From a methanogenic archaeon ISO4-H5 (GTDB lineage Archaea; Thermoplasmatota; Thermoplasmata; Methanomassiliicoccales; Methanomethylophilaceae), in the NCBI GenBank assembly GCA_001560915.1, contig CP014214.1:1550001-1614000 (forward strand): a stretch of DNA of 64,000 nucleotides, given 5' to 3'. A model generated the notes under the pieces. It was not told the origin of the DNA, searched no databases, and worked only from the letters and a program-made list of their open reading frames with translations. A program made the position numbers and the translations under genes. Positions within the stretch are counted from its first letter, which is position 1, and each line of letters begins with the position of its first letter. Below, piece by piece: positions 16,919 to 25,948 of this stretch.

Positions 16919-18430
16919 TCAGTTCCTGGTGATGGTGTCGTAGACGGATCCGTCTGCGTTCCTGAGCTCGACAGTCAGAGGCATCTGGCCGGGCAGACTG
17001 TGGGTTGCGCAGGAGTTGCAGGGATCGTATGCCCTGAAGGCCATCTCACACATGTTGAGGAGACCGGGGGAAACCTCGAAGTTGTGGATGAGGGCCTTTG
17101 CGACCTTTGCGACGTCCATGCAGATAGGTCCGTTGTTGTTGGTGGTTCCGACAACAAGGTTGCATGCGGTGACGATTCCGTTCTCGTCGCAGGTATAGTC
17201 ATGGGTAAGGGTTCCACGGGGTGCCTCGACACATCCGACTCCGCGTCCTCCGGGGACGAGGTCGGTCTGCTTGATGTTGGCATCGGTGAGCTTGTCGGAG
17301 TTGGCGTCCTCGCGGAGCTTCTCTGCTGCGTAGAGCAGCTCGATAAGCCTTGCCCAGTGGGTGGCGAGGGTGAACTGCACAGGCTTCTTGTCGGGTGCAA
17401 GGAGTCCCCTGTACTCCTGGAGTGCCTCGTTGGCGAGAGGAGTGGAGATGGACTCACAGACGTTAAGCCTGGAGAGAGGGGTAGCACGGTAGATACCGCT
17501 CTCGGGTCCGTCAACAAGTCCCTTGTATCCAGGGTTCTTGAGGTAGGGGAACTTCTCGTAGGACCAGGGCTCGATTGCCTCTCCGATGTGGTCGAGGTAG
17601 TCGAAGGCGTCGTAGAGGTCGACCTCTTTTCCGTCCTGGTTCAGCACGCGGACCTTACCGTCGTGGAACTCCAGCTGCTTCTTGTCGTTGACAAGACCCA
17701 TCTGGTAGGTCTCGTGGTAGTACAGGTCCTTGTTGGTGATGATGTCGACGTACTCCTTGTTTGCAAGGACGACGTCGTGGAACACCTTAAGGGAGGTCTG
17801 AGCGAAGTCGACGAGTCCGTCAGCGTAGCTGCGGATCTCTGCTGCCTCTTCGTTGCTGATTGCCTTGGAAACTCCTCCAGGAACTCCCATGACGGGGTGG
17901 GTTGCCTTTCCACCGATGATCTCCTGGATCCTCTGTGCGTTGGCACGGGCTTTGAGGACTGCTCCTCCGAGCTCGAGTCCGACAGCGGCGACGACTCCGA
18001 GAACGTTCCTCTGGGCTGCAGGTGCTGCGGGTCCGCAGACGAAGTCTCCAGCTGCGAGGGCGTAGAAGTGTGCGATGTGGGAGTGCACGAAGTGTGCCTG
18101 GTAGAAGGTATCCCTGATGTGGAACGCTGCCTCGGTGGGCTTTGCGTTGTAACATCCGTCGATGGCCTTGGTGGATGCGAGGTGGTGTGCACCGGGGCAG
18201 ACACCGCAAAGCCTTGCGGTGATCTGGTTGAGCTCGGTGACTCTCCTGCCGATGCAGAATCTCTCGAATCCCCTGACCTCGGGGACCTGCCAGTATGCGT
18301 TCTTTACGTCTCCCTTCTCGTCGAGGAAGATTTCGATCTTTCCGTGTCCCTCGAGACGGGTGATAGGGTCAACAGTCACGCGGTTGCCGGTGACTTTCTG
18401 TTTCTCGTCCCAAATAATTGGTCCTGCCAT
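16919..18430 (-). CDS. mvhA: F420-non-reducing [NiFe]-hydrogenase large subunit MvhA
   Basis: A 503-residue catalytic subunit that oxidises H2 and feeds electrons through MvhG and MvhD to HdrA. The nickel ligands are visible in ARLCGVCPGAHH near the N-terminus and in DPCNSCATH near the C-terminus. Some 25 residues follow the final histidine, the usual tail removed by a maturation protease. VDPITRLEGHGKIEI at residues 20-34 is typical. GGAGG precedes the ATG. It is last in the hdrA-mvhD-mvhG-mvhA operon. Length and motifs are intact, so it should be active. Confidence 0.97.
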   Translation of the reverse strand: MAGPIIWDEKQKVTGNRVTVDPITRLEGHGKIEIFLDEKGDVKNAYWQVPEVRGFERFCIGRRVTELNQITARLCGVCPGAHHLASTKAIDGCYNAKPTEAAFHIRDTFYQAHFVHSHIAHFYALAAGDFVCGPAAPAAQRNVLGVVAAVGLELGGAVLKARANAQRIQEIIGGKATHPVMGVPGGVSKAISNEEAAEIRSYADGLVDFAQTSLKVFHDVVLANKEYVDIITNKDLYYHETYQMGLVNDKKQLEFHDGKVRVLNQDGKEVDLYDAFDYLDHIGEAIEPWSYEKFPYLKNPGYKGLVDGPESGIYRATPLSRLNVCESISTPLANEALQEYRGLLAPDKKPVQFTLATHWARLIELLYAAEKLREDANSDKLTDANIKQTDLVPGGRGVGCVEAPRGTLTHDYTCDENGIVTACNLVVGTTNNNGPICMDVAKVAKALIHNFEVSPGLLNMCEMAFRAYDPCNSCATHSLPGQMPLTVELRNADGSVYDTITRN

Positions 18431-18442
18431 TTTTCTTCCTCC

Positions 18443-19675
18443 TTATGCCTTCTCTTCGACAACGGTCCTCTGGATGAGGGACTTTCCGACGGTGAATGCG
18501 TAGAAGTATCCCAGGGGATCCTTGATTGTCTTCATGATTTCGATAATCTGCTGTTCGTCGCAAGTGGGATCGTCGTCCAGTACGGGGAACAGGGATGCGA
18601 TTGCGGTGAGTGCGGATGCACCGTGCTCCTGAACGAGCCTGGTGGGTCCGTAGCATCCACGGCAGGGCTGGCCGGCCTTGGTGCACTTTGCGTTGCATCC
18701 TCCGACGGTTGCGGGTCCGAGGCAAAGGATTCCCTGATCCATGAGGCACTTCTCGGGGTCGACGTTGACCTGGTAGGGCTCGTAGATCTTGGTGATCCTT
18801 GCGTACTCCTTCTTCCTGGGGCACTCGTCACAGAGACACTTCTCGGTGACTCCGATCTCAGCTCCCTTCGGGGGCAGGGCGACGCCGTTGTAGACGAAGT
18901 CGACAACTGCCTTCAGAAGGTGGGAGATGGACTCCTGCTGGGGAGGGCATCCGGGGATGTAGTAGTCCACATCGATGACCTGGTCGAGGGCCTTGACGGT
19001 GTCGTAGACGACGGGGAGGGTAAGGGTACCCTCGGGCACCTGGATCTCGGTCTGGGGGACGACGGGCTTGTCAGCGTGGTAGTCCTTCTGGAAGTTGGCG
19101 CTGGTGGGGGTCTTGGTGTAGACGTAGTCGAGGATCTCGGAAGCTCCTCCGGGGACCAGGTTGGCCAGGGAGGGGGTTCCTCCGAACATGGCGCAGGTTC
19201 CGTAGGCGACGACGAGGACGGATTTCTGCCTGAGCAGTTTCACCATGTGCTCGTTCTCGGAGTTCCTGACTGCACCGTTGATGAGGGAGACAGTGATTGC
19301 TCCATCATCGAGTGCCTCGATGTCCTTCTCTTTTCCATCGACTGCGATAGGCCACATGACGATGTCTGCGAACTGTGCGATGGTCAGAACCCTCTCGTTG
19401 GTGTCGAGGATGGAGACGTCGCATCCACCGCAGGCTGCTGCCCAGTAGATGGCGATCTTGATCTTACCGTTGGCGGGTGCAGGAGGGAGGAGCTCTCCCA
19501 GGTCTGCTGCGGGGTAAGGGTTGAATCCGGTCTTGGAGGTGGGCTGTCCAGCGTTTGCGACTGCTGCCTTTGCGGGAGCGGGTGCTGCTGCTGCCTTGGG
19601 TGCCTCCTCGGTCTTGGCTGCGGGCTCTGCGGCCTGTGCCTTGTTCTTTTTCTTGAATCTGTCGAAGAATCCCAT
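18443..19675 (-). CDS. mvhG: F420-non-reducing hydrogenase small subunit MvhG with N-terminal extension
   Basis: A 410-residue iron-sulfur subunit that carries electrons from the NiFe site. The conserved part starts near residue 70: IYWAAACGGCDVSILD, VAYGTCAMFGG, YYIPGCPPQQES, then a cysteine-rich end (CLCDECPRK, GGCNAKCTKAGQPCRGC). Before it lies a low-complexity segment rich in Ala, Pro and Lys beginning FDRFKKKNKAQ, absent from the usual roughly 300-residue MvhG. The ATG at 19675 follows GGAGGAGTG and lies 2 bases after the mvhD stop. The extension is in frame with good SD placement, so I take it as real. Confidence 0.95.
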   Translation of the reverse strand: MGFFDRFKKKNKAQAAEPAAKTEEAPKAAAAPAPAKAAVANAGQPTSKTGFNPYPAADLGELLPPAPANGKIKIAIYWAAACGGCDVSILDTNERVLTIAQFADIVMWPIAVDGKEKDIEALDDGAITVSLINGAVRNSENEHMVKLLRQKSVLVVAYGTCAMFGGTPSLANLVPGGASEILDYVYTKTPTSANFQKDYHADKPVVPQTEIQVPEGTLTLPVVYDTVKALDQVIDVDYYIPGCPPQQESISHLLKAVVDFVYNGVALPPKGAEIGVTEKCLCDECPRKKEYARITKIYEPYQVNVDPEKCLMDQGILCLGPATVGGCNAKCTKAGQPCRGCYGPTRLVQEHGASALTAIASLFPVLDDDPTCDEQQIIEIMKTIKDPLGYFYAFTVGKSLIQRTVVEEKA

Positions 19676-19677
19676 TT

Positions 19678-20139
19678 TCACTCCTCCTTGATTGCGGCGG
19701 CGTTGCTGAGCATGTCCTTCTGTTTCTGAGACCTGACGGGGCTGGGTCCGAGTGCCTTGATGACATCGACGAACTCGACGACGGTCTTCTGGAATTTCTC
19801 TCCCTCGGAAGCGGAGACCCACTGAAGCAGGAGCCTCTTGGGGTCGAATCCATACTGCTCGAGGACGAGCCTGATCAGTGCGATCCTCCTCCTGGCCCTG
19901 TAGTTACCGCCGATGTAGTGGCAGTCTGCGGGGTGGCATCCGAGAACCATCACACCGTCTGCTCCTTTGGAAAGGGCCCTGAGGATGAACTCGGGGTCGA
20001 TCCTTGCGGAGCACATGGTCCTGATGATACGGAAGTTGGGGGGCATCTGACGCCTTCCGACTCCTGCGTTGTCAGCACCGGCGTAGGAACACCAGTTGCA
20101 GCAGAAGGTCACGATGAGGGGTTCAAAGTTGTCTGCCAT
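19678..20139 (-). CDS. mvhD: Methyl-viologen-reducing hydrogenase delta subunit MvhD
   Basis: A 153-residue [2Fe-2S] protein linking the hydrogenase to heterodisulfide reductase. The cysteines sit in TFCCNWCSYAGAD near the N-terminus, RTMCSARID and VLGCHPADCHY. The ATG at 20139 is preferred to one three codons earlier because GGAGTGAT lies at the right distance and because it begins the conserved sequence. The gene lies between hdrA and mvhG with almost no gaps, as needed for equimolar complex assembly. Confidence 0.95.
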   Translation of the reverse strand: MADNFEPLIVTFCCNWCSYAGADNAGVGRRQMPPNFRIIRTMCSARIDPEFILRALSKGADGVMVLGCHPADCHYIGGNYRARRRIALIRLVLEQYGFDPKRLLLQWVSASEGEKFQKTVVEFVDVIKALGPSPVRSQKQKDMLSNAAAIKEE

Positions 20140-20144
20140 ATGTA

Positions 20145-23100
20145 TCACTCCTTCTCCATGATGGGGTCAAGCAGAGCATCGATCTCTGCGATGATCTGTG
20201 CGTTCCTGAATCCGCGCTGCTCCATTGCTCCGGAGGGGCATGCTGCTACACAGCATCCGCATCCCTTGCAGAGACCTGCGTTGACGGAAGACACGGGGTT
20301 TCCGTCGGGGCCGATGACGATGGAGATTGCGTTGTACTCACAGCATCCGACACAGGTTCCGCAACCGTTACAGTTGTTGGGGTTGGAGACAGATGCGGTG
20401 ATACCCTCGGATACGAGGTGGTCCTTGGTGATGATGGTCAGCATCCTGGATGCTGCACCGGATCCCTGAGCGATGCACTCGTCCATGAACTTGGGCCAGT
20501 GTGCGGCTCCTGCAACGAAGACTCCCTCGGTTGCGAAGTCGACGGGCCTGAGCTTCTGGTGGGCCTCGAAGTAGAATCCGTCCTTGGAGAGGGGGACCTT
20601 GACCATAATGGCGAGCTTCTCCTTCTCCTCCCTCATGGGTGCGATACCGACTGCGAGAGCAAGGGTGTCCACGGGGATCTTGACCTTCTCTCCGAGAGTG
20701 GTGTCGTATGCCTCGACGAAGTTGCCGTCGTATGCGGGCAGCTCGTTGTCGTTGCAGCGCCTGAGGAACCTGACTCCGAGAGAGGATGCCTCATAGTACA
20801 TGTCCTCGCGGAATCCGTAGGTCCTGATGTCCTTGTGGATGATGGTGACGTTGGCGGTGGGGTCCTTCTTCTTGATTGCGATCGCGTTGCGGATGGATGC
20901 AGCGCAGCAAACACGGGAACAGTAACCGACCTTCTCGTTCCTGGAACCGACGCACTGGATGAAGACGACGTTCTTGCCCTGGAACTTGCCAGCGTTGATC
21001 TCCTTCTCGAGCTCGACGTAGGTCTTGACCTTGGGGTCAGATCCGTAGTTGTACTCGACGGGTTTGTACTGGGCTGCTCCGACTGCGAACTCGACTGCTC
21101 CGACGGGGATCTCGGTTCCGTCCTCGAGGACGACGCGGAAGTTACCGACGTATCCGGGGATCTCCTTGACCTTTGCGTTGAGGTGCACGGTGATGTAGGG
21201 GCAGGCCTCGATCTTCTTGATGGTCTCGGCGAGGAACTCAGAGACGAGTTTTCCGTCCTCTGCGTGGGTGAAGTTGGTGGCGAATCCTCCGAGGTGGTCC
21301 TCGCGCTCGAAGATGTGAACAGGGATCTTCTGGGCGGCGATGTCCAGAGCGGTGGTCATACCGGTGATACCTCCACCGATGACGGCTGCGGCCTGGGTGA
21401 CGGGGATCTCAGCTCCCTCGAGAGGCTCGAGGAGGCATGCCTTTGCGATGGCCATCCTGACGAGGTCCTTTGCCTTCTCGGTTGCTGCCTCGGGGCTGTG
21501 CATGTGGATCCAGGAGCACTGGTCACGGATGTTGGCCATGTTGTAGAGGTACATGTTGAGTCCACCGTTCCTGCATGCTTCCCTGAACAGAGGCTCGTGG
21601 GTCCTGGGGGTGCAGGATGCGACGACGACCCTGTTGAGGTCGTAGTCGGTGATGAACTGGGAGATCTCGTTGAGAGTGTCCTGTGCGCACGCGTATTTGG
21701 TCTCTTTAGAAACGACAACGTGAGGCAGGGTCTCTGCGTACTTGGCGACCTCGGGTACGTTCACGACGGAACCGATGTTGATACCGCAGTGGCAGACCCA
21801 TACACCGACACGGGGCTCCTTTCCGGAGACGTCCTTCTCAGGGGGGTAGACCTTGGGCTTGCAGGGTTCCCAGCTGGGGTCGTTGACGATGTTGGCACCG
21901 GCCTTGGCGGCTGCACCGGAAGCCTCTGCGACGGAGGTAGGAATGTCCTTAGGTGCTGCGAATGCACCGGTGACGTAGATTCCGGGCCTGGTGGTCTCGA
22001 GGGGGTTGAAGACAGTGGTCTTTGCGAATCCGTACTGGTTGAGCTCGATTCCGAGAACCTTTGCGAACTCCTCTGCTCCCTCAGGGGCCTCAAGTCCGAT
22101 AGAGAGAACGACCATGTCGAAGGTCTTGGAGACACCGTTGTTGTCCTTGTCGGTGTAGTTGACGATGACCTGTTTGGTGACGGGGTCTTCCTCGAGGTTG
22201 GAGACACGTGCACCGCGGTGCATGTGGATACCGTACTCGGTCTCTCCCCTGATGATGTAGGCCTCGAACTCCTTTCCGTAGGACCTGATGTCCATGAAGA
22301 AGATGTCCTCGTCGACATCTCCGTGCTCCTTGGTGATCATTGCCTGCTTGGTTGCGTACATACAGCAGACAGAGGAGCAGTACTGCCTCCATTTCTTCTT
22401 GTGAGACCTGGAACCGCAGCACTGAATCCATGCGACGGACTTGGGTCCCTTGGTGGCCTCGTTGTGCTTGTCGGGTACTCCCCACTTGTCCTTGACAATG
22501 GTGGAAGGTACGGGGATGTGACCGTCGAAGGGTCCTGCTGCTCCCTCGAGCCTCTCGTACTCGATGGCAGTGACGACGTTGGCGATCCTTCCGTATCCGT
22601 ACTCGGTTGCGGCCTTTGCGTCCCAGACGCTGAATCCGCAGGCGGCGATGACGGATCCGACCTCGATGGTCTCGATCTTGTCCTTGTCATCGTAGTGGAT
22701 GGCATTCTTACCGCAGGTCTTAGCGCAGACACCGCACTTGCCATCGAGGATCATCTTACACTTGGTAGGGTCAATGAGTGCTTTCCTGGGGACAGCCTGA
22801 GCGTGGGGGATGTAGATTGCCCTCCTGGTGGTCAGTCCGTAGTTGTACTCATCGGGGATGCCCCTGGTGGGACATTTTGCGACACAGTCACCGCAAGCGG
22901 TACAGGACTCCTCGTCGACGTACCTGGCTTTCTTCTTCAGGGTGACGGTGAAGTTTCCGGCCTCTCCCTCGATCTTCTCGACCTCAGTGTAGGTCATGAG
23001 CGTGATGTTGGGGTGTCCAGCAGCATCAGCCATCTTAGGCGACAGGATACATGCGGAACAGTCGTTGGTCGGGAAGGTCTTGTCAAGCATACACATCGTT

Positions 23101-23219
23101 CCACCGATCGTGGGCAGCCTGTCCACGAGGTAGACATGGATGTTTCTGTCTGCAAGGTCCAGGGATGCCTGAATACCGGCAATTCCTCCGCCAATCACTA
23201 GTGCAGATTTGGTTGTCAT
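20145..23219 (-). CDS. hdrA: Heterodisulfide reductase subunit A, double-length form
   Basis: A 1024-residue flavoprotein of the electron-bifurcating Hdr-Mvh complex; classical HdrA has about 650 residues. It contains two FAD-binding starts, VIGGGIAGIQASLDLA at the N-terminus and VIGGGITGMTTALDIA near residue 612. There are 4Fe-4S clusters around residues 100-120 (SCTACGDCVAKCP) and 155-170 (CGVCAKTCG), and two C-terminal ferredoxin motifs (CNGCGTCVGCCEY, CKGCGCCVAACPSG). It therefore looks like two HdrA-type flavin modules fused. No hdrB or hdrC is nearby, so these must be encoded elsewhere. GGAGGC precedes the ATG. Confidence 0.95.
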   Translation of the reverse strand: MTTKSALVIGGGIAGIQASLDLADRNIHVYLVDRLPTIGGTMCMLDKTFPTNDCSACILSPKMADAAGHPNITLMTYTEVEKIEGEAGNFTVTLKKKARYVDEESCTACGDCVAKCPTRGIPDEYNYGLTTRRAIYIPHAQAVPRKALIDPTKCKMILDGKCGVCAKTCGKNAIHYDDKDKIETIEVGSVIAACGFSVWDAKAATEYGYGRIANVVTAIEYERLEGAAGPFDGHIPVPSTIVKDKWGVPDKHNEATKGPKSVAWIQCCGSRSHKKKWRQYCSSVCCMYATKQAMITKEHGDVDEDIFFMDIRSYGKEFEAYIIRGETEYGIHMHRGARVSNLEEDPVTKQVIVNYTDKDNNGVSKTFDMVVLSIGLEAPEGAEEFAKVLGIELNQYGFAKTTVFNPLETTRPGIYVTGAFAAPKDIPTSVAEASGAAAKAGANIVNDPSWEPCKPKVYPPEKDVSGKEPRVGVWVCHCGINIGSVVNVPEVAKYAETLPHVVVSKETKYACAQDTLNEISQFITDYDLNRVVVASCTPRTHEPLFREACRNGGLNMYLYNMANIRDQCSWIHMHSPEAATEKAKDLVRMAIAKACLLEPLEGAEIPVTQAAAVIGGGITGMTTALDIAAQKIPVHIFEREDHLGGFATNFTHAEDGKLVSEFLAETIKKIEACPYITVHLNAKVKEIPGYVGNFRVVLEDGTEIPVGAVEFAVGAAQYKPVEYNYGSDPKVKTYVELEKEINAGKFQGKNVVFIQCVGSRNEKVGYCSRVCCAASIRNAIAIKKKDPTANVTIIHKDIRTYGFREDMYYEASSLGVRFLRRCNDNELPAYDGNFVEAYDTTLGEKVKIPVDTLALAVGIAPMREEKEKLAIMVKVPLSKDGFYFEAHQKLRPVDFATEGVFVAGAAHWPKFMDECIAQGSGAASRMLTIITKDHLVSEGITASVSNPNNCNGCGTCVGCCEYNAISIVIGPDGNPVSSVNAGLCKGCGCCVAACPSGAMEQRGFRNAQIIAEIDALLDPIMEKE

Positions 23220-23270
23220 TTTATGCCTCCGTTCCCAATTGTTGGTTGGAATGATTATTAAGAAGGCGGG

Positions 23271-23281
23271 ATTTATTAAAA
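23271..23281 (-). promoter_or_regulatory. TATA-like box of the Hdr/Mvh operon
   Basis: The minus strand reads TTTTAATAAAT here, about 50 bases upstream of hdrA, which allows a short leader carrying the GGAGGC ribosome-binding site. The 340-base divergent region up to 23565 is very AT-rich and holds no gene. Confidence 0.4.
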
Positions 23282-23565
23282 CCCTTATTACAGTACTTTT
23301 AAATATTATTAATAGATTTTATTACTCCTTTTCTTACTGGTCGAATTTCTTATCGAACAAAATTTAGGGTTGTCAAAACATTTCTATGGCCAGCATATCA
23401 AAATCAGCCTCAAAATCGGTTTTTCAAAAAAGGTTAATTCAACCAATTTTTGAGTAAGAAAATCGACATACGAATTAATTAATTCTTATGCATTTTAGGA
23501 ATTACCTAAAATTTTTACCGCTGGACGAAATCATAATAAACTTTATAACCTATCAACGGAACGAA

Positions 23566-24075
23566 ATGAGTACCACCTTACTGCTGGCACTATTGATCTG
23601 GATGGTCGTTATTGCAACCATCTGCATAGAGCTGTACATCCATCGTTACAGGCTCTTCCTCCGCCCCTCATCGGGCAGATTCCAGCACTTTTTACACCCG
23701 CTTCCCTACCCGGAAGAGGGTGAGGACTCGGCGTTCTGCGACCTCTGCCACGGCAAGCTGGGGACCTCGGAAATCGCGGTCTGCGCATGCGGGAAGAAGT
23801 TCCATCCCGAGTGCATTGCGGAGACGGAATGCCCCGGCTGCGGCAACGATCTGCGCCACATGCAGGTCCGCAGTCCGTCGGTCTTCATGTGCCCCCAATG
23901 CCTGGTCCCGGCCCCCGGCGGACAGTGTCCCGAATGCGGTGCCACATACCCCCGCAGGGACGGTACCTTCAGGTGTTCCGAGTGCGGCTCGAACGTGCTG
24001 CCTTCCGAACTCGCATGCCGCAGATGCGGCTGCAGATACGTCGCTAGGAGAACCAACGGTTATAAGCCCCGGTAA
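23566..24075 (+). CDS. Membrane-anchored zinc-finger protein, RING-like plus zinc ribbons
   Basis: A 169-residue protein with one N-terminal membrane helix (TLLLALLIWMVVIATICIEL). A cysteine/histidine-rich cytoplasmic part follows: CDLCHGKL, CACGKKFHPEC and CPGCG (RING/PHD-like spacing), then three CxxC pairs resembling zinc ribbons (CPQC...CPEC, CSEC, CRRCGC). The function is unknown; archaeal RING-like proteins have been proposed in ubiquitin-like or membrane-linked pathways. TTTATAACC at about 23542-23550 lies 20-25 bases before the chosen ATG, implying a leaderless message. It is divergent from hdrA and upstream of the RNase P gene. Confidence 0.65.
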   Translation: MSTTLLLALLIWMVVIATICIELYIHRYRLFLRPSSGRFQHFLHPLPYPEEGEDSAFCDLCHGKLGTSEIAVCACGKKFHPECIAETECPGCGNDLRHMQVRSPSVFMCPQCLVPAPGGQCPECGATYPRRDGTFRCSECGSNVLPSELACRRCGCRYVARRTNGYKPR

Positions 24076-24091
24076 CGTTGGAGGCATCAAG

Positions 24092-24406
24092 ATGACCGTC
24101 AAATCGAAGCGCGGAAGGAGGAGGTACCTGGTGTTCACCGTCCCCGGATCCGCGTCCCGCGAAAGCATGATCCGCAGCATCCCCGGAGGCAAGAGGTTCA
24201 ACGTCATCCAGTGCGCAGAGGGGATGGCTATCGTACGCTGCGCTCCCGACGAGATAGAGGAGTGCACCGATGCCGTGAGATGCGCGGAACCCTCCGCCGA
24301 ACTGGTCACCCTGTCGGGCACCCTAAAGACCCTCAGGGACCGCTATCCCGTGCTGAAACGCAACGCTCCGCCGAAGCCCTCCCGCGCCCCCAAGCCCAAG
24401 GTCTGA
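24092..24406 (+). CDS. rnp2: RNase P protein component 2 (Pop5/Rpp14 family)
   Basis: A 104-residue protein starting MTVKSKRGRRRYLVFTV and containing FNVIQCAEGMAIVRCAPDE. This fits the archaeal Pop5 fold, where the core of RNase P matures tRNA 5' ends. Position supports the call: in many archaea this gene directly precedes the proteasome-alpha/SBDS/exosome operon, as here. The sequence is short and divergent, so the name rests on both pattern and context. Confidence 0.75.
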   Translation: MTVKSKRGRRRYLVFTVPGSASRESMIRSIPGGKRFNVIQCAEGMAIVRCAPDEIEECTDAVRCAEPSAELVTLSGTLKTLRDRYPVLKRNAPPKPSRAPKPKV

Positions 24407-24468
24407 CGGTCTCCTTCTCACGATATAATTAATAGGGCGAAGCAAGTACTCCCCCAAGAGGAATCAAT

Positions 24469-25218
24469 ATGCAACCAGGACAAATGGCATATGATCGGGG
24501 AATCACCGTTTTCTCCCCCGACGGAAGGCTGTTTCAGGTGGAATACGCCCGCGAGGCCGTCAAGAAAGGAACGACGACCATCGGAATCAAGTTCAAAGAC
24601 GGCGTAATTCTCATCGTCGATAAGAGGGTCTCCAGCAAACTCGTGGAGAAATCTATCGAAAAAATCTACGACATCGACGACTACATCGGATGCGCCAGCT
24701 CCGGTCTCGTTGCCGATGCCAGGATCCTCGTGGACGACGCCAGGAAAGAGGCGCAGATCCACAAGGTCAACTACGGCGAGAACATCGGCGTAGAGATGCT
24801 CACCAAGAAGGTCTGCGATTACGAGCAGAACTTCACCCAGTACGGCGGGGCACGTCCCTTCGGAACCTCCCTGCTGGTCGCAGGAACCGACGACGTCGGA
24901 ATCCACCTCTTCGAGACCGACCCGTCAGGAGCCCTCGTCGCTTACAAAGCTACCTGCATCGGCTCCGGCCGCCCTGTCGTCATGGACATCCTCGAGAAGG
25001 AGTTCAAGGACGATATGACCTACGATGCTGCCCTCAAGCTCGGACTCAAGGCACTCTCCACCGCCATCGACGAGAAGCTCAAGGCAGACTCCATCGAGGT
25101 CGGAGTGGTCCGCACCGACGCCAAATTCAGAAGGCTCACCGAGGACGAGATGTCCAAGGTCCTCGCCAAGAGTGCTGAAAAGCCCAAGGCAGCCTCCAAG
25201 AAGACCGAGAAGGCCTGA
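24469..25218 (+). CDS. psmA: Proteasome alpha subunit
   Basis: A 249-residue 20S proteasome alpha subunit forming the outer gating rings. The signature YDRGITVFSPDGRLFQVEYA is at the N-terminus, followed by FKDGVILIVDKRV. The TATA-like TATAATTAATA lies near 24422-24432. It heads the conserved array with SBDS and the exosome. The tail (residues about 235-249) is Lys/Ala rich, normal for the family. Confidence 0.97.
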   Translation: MQPGQMAYDRGITVFSPDGRLFQVEYAREAVKKGTTTIGIKFKDGVILIVDKRVSSKLVEKSIEKIYDIDDYIGCASSGLVADARILVDDARKEAQIHKVNYGENIGVEMLTKKVCDYEQNFTQYGGARPFGTSLLVAGTDDVGIHLFETDPSGALVAYKATCIGSGRPVVMDILEKEFKDDMTYDAALKLGLKALSTAIDEKLKADSIEVGVVRTDAKFRRLTEDEMSKVLAKSAEKPKAASKKTEKA

Positions 25219-25229
25219 AGGCGGATAGT

Positions 25230-25928
25230 TTGGTCGAACTCGACGATGCAATAATCGCCAGACTCGAGAGCCACGGCGAGAGGTTCGAGATCCTTCTCGA
25301 CCCCGTCGCCATGGACGAGATCAAGAAAGGCAAGGAAATCGATCTCAGCGAGTACCTGGCAGTGGAGGATGTTTTCAAGGATGCCCACAAGGGCACCCGT
25401 CCCGAGAAATCGAAGATCAACGAGGTATTCGGCACCGAGGATATCATTGCCATCGCCAAACACATCATCGAGAAGGGCGAGGTCCAGATGACCACCGAGC
25501 AGCGCAAGGAGCTGGTCGATGCGAAGAAGAAGCAGATCATCGCCTACATCGCGGCCAACGCAATCAACCCCCAGACCAAACTGCCCCACCCCCCGCTCCG
25601 TATCGAGCTGGCCCTCGAGGAAGGCAAATTCCACGCGGATATCTCCCGTCCCTTCGACAAACAGGTCGAGGACGCCATGAAGGTACTCCGCCCCCTGCTG
25701 CCCATCCGTTTCGAGAAGAGCCGCATCGCCATCAAACTCCACGGCGACGACTACGGAAGGTGCTACGACGACCTCATCAAGTACGGTATGGTCGAGAGGG
25801 AGGAGTGGGCCGCGGACGGTTCGTGGATCGGGCTCATGGAGATCCCCGCGGGACTCCTGCCCGAACTCCAGGAGAAGCTCAGGCAGAAGACCAAGGGAAC
25901 CGCCTCGGTCAAGCTGCTGAGCGCATGA
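25230..25928 (+). CDS. sdo1: SBDS ribosome maturation protein homologue
   Basis: A 232-residue SBDS/Sdo1 protein that helps release aIF6 from the large ribosomal subunit. It has the three-domain layout: an N-terminal FYSH part with ARLESHGERFEILLDP, a middle helical part (TTEQRKELVDAKKKQIIAYIAANAINPQTK) and a C-terminal ferredoxin-like domain. The start is TTG, 11 bases after the psmA stop. The stop overlaps an ATG that could also start rrp4. Confidence 0.93.
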   Translation: MVELDDAIIARLESHGERFEILLDPVAMDEIKKGKEIDLSEYLAVEDVFKDAHKGTRPEKSKINEVFGTEDIIAIAKHIIEKGEVQMTTEQRKELVDAKKKQIIAYIAANAINPQTKLPHPPLRIELALEEGKFHADISRPFDKQVEDAMKVLRPLLPIRFEKSRIAIKLHGDDYGRCYDDLIKYGMVEREEWAADGSWIGLMEIPAGLLPELQEKLRQKTKGTASVKLLSA

Positions 25929-25948
25929 TTACATTCAAGAGTGATAAA

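Noticed and set aside
17000-19729. Plus-strand open frame of 909 codons opposite mvhA and mvhG
   Set aside because: It is a shadow of the highly biased codon use of the hydrogenase genes. The translation is low-complexity (rich in Gly, Asp, Val, Leu, Cys), has no domain, and the minus-strand genes are certain.
20418-23201. Plus-strand open frame of 927 codons opposite hdrA
   Set aside because: Same cause: avoidance of certain codons in hdrA keeps the reverse frame open. No recognisable protein and no ribosome-binding site.
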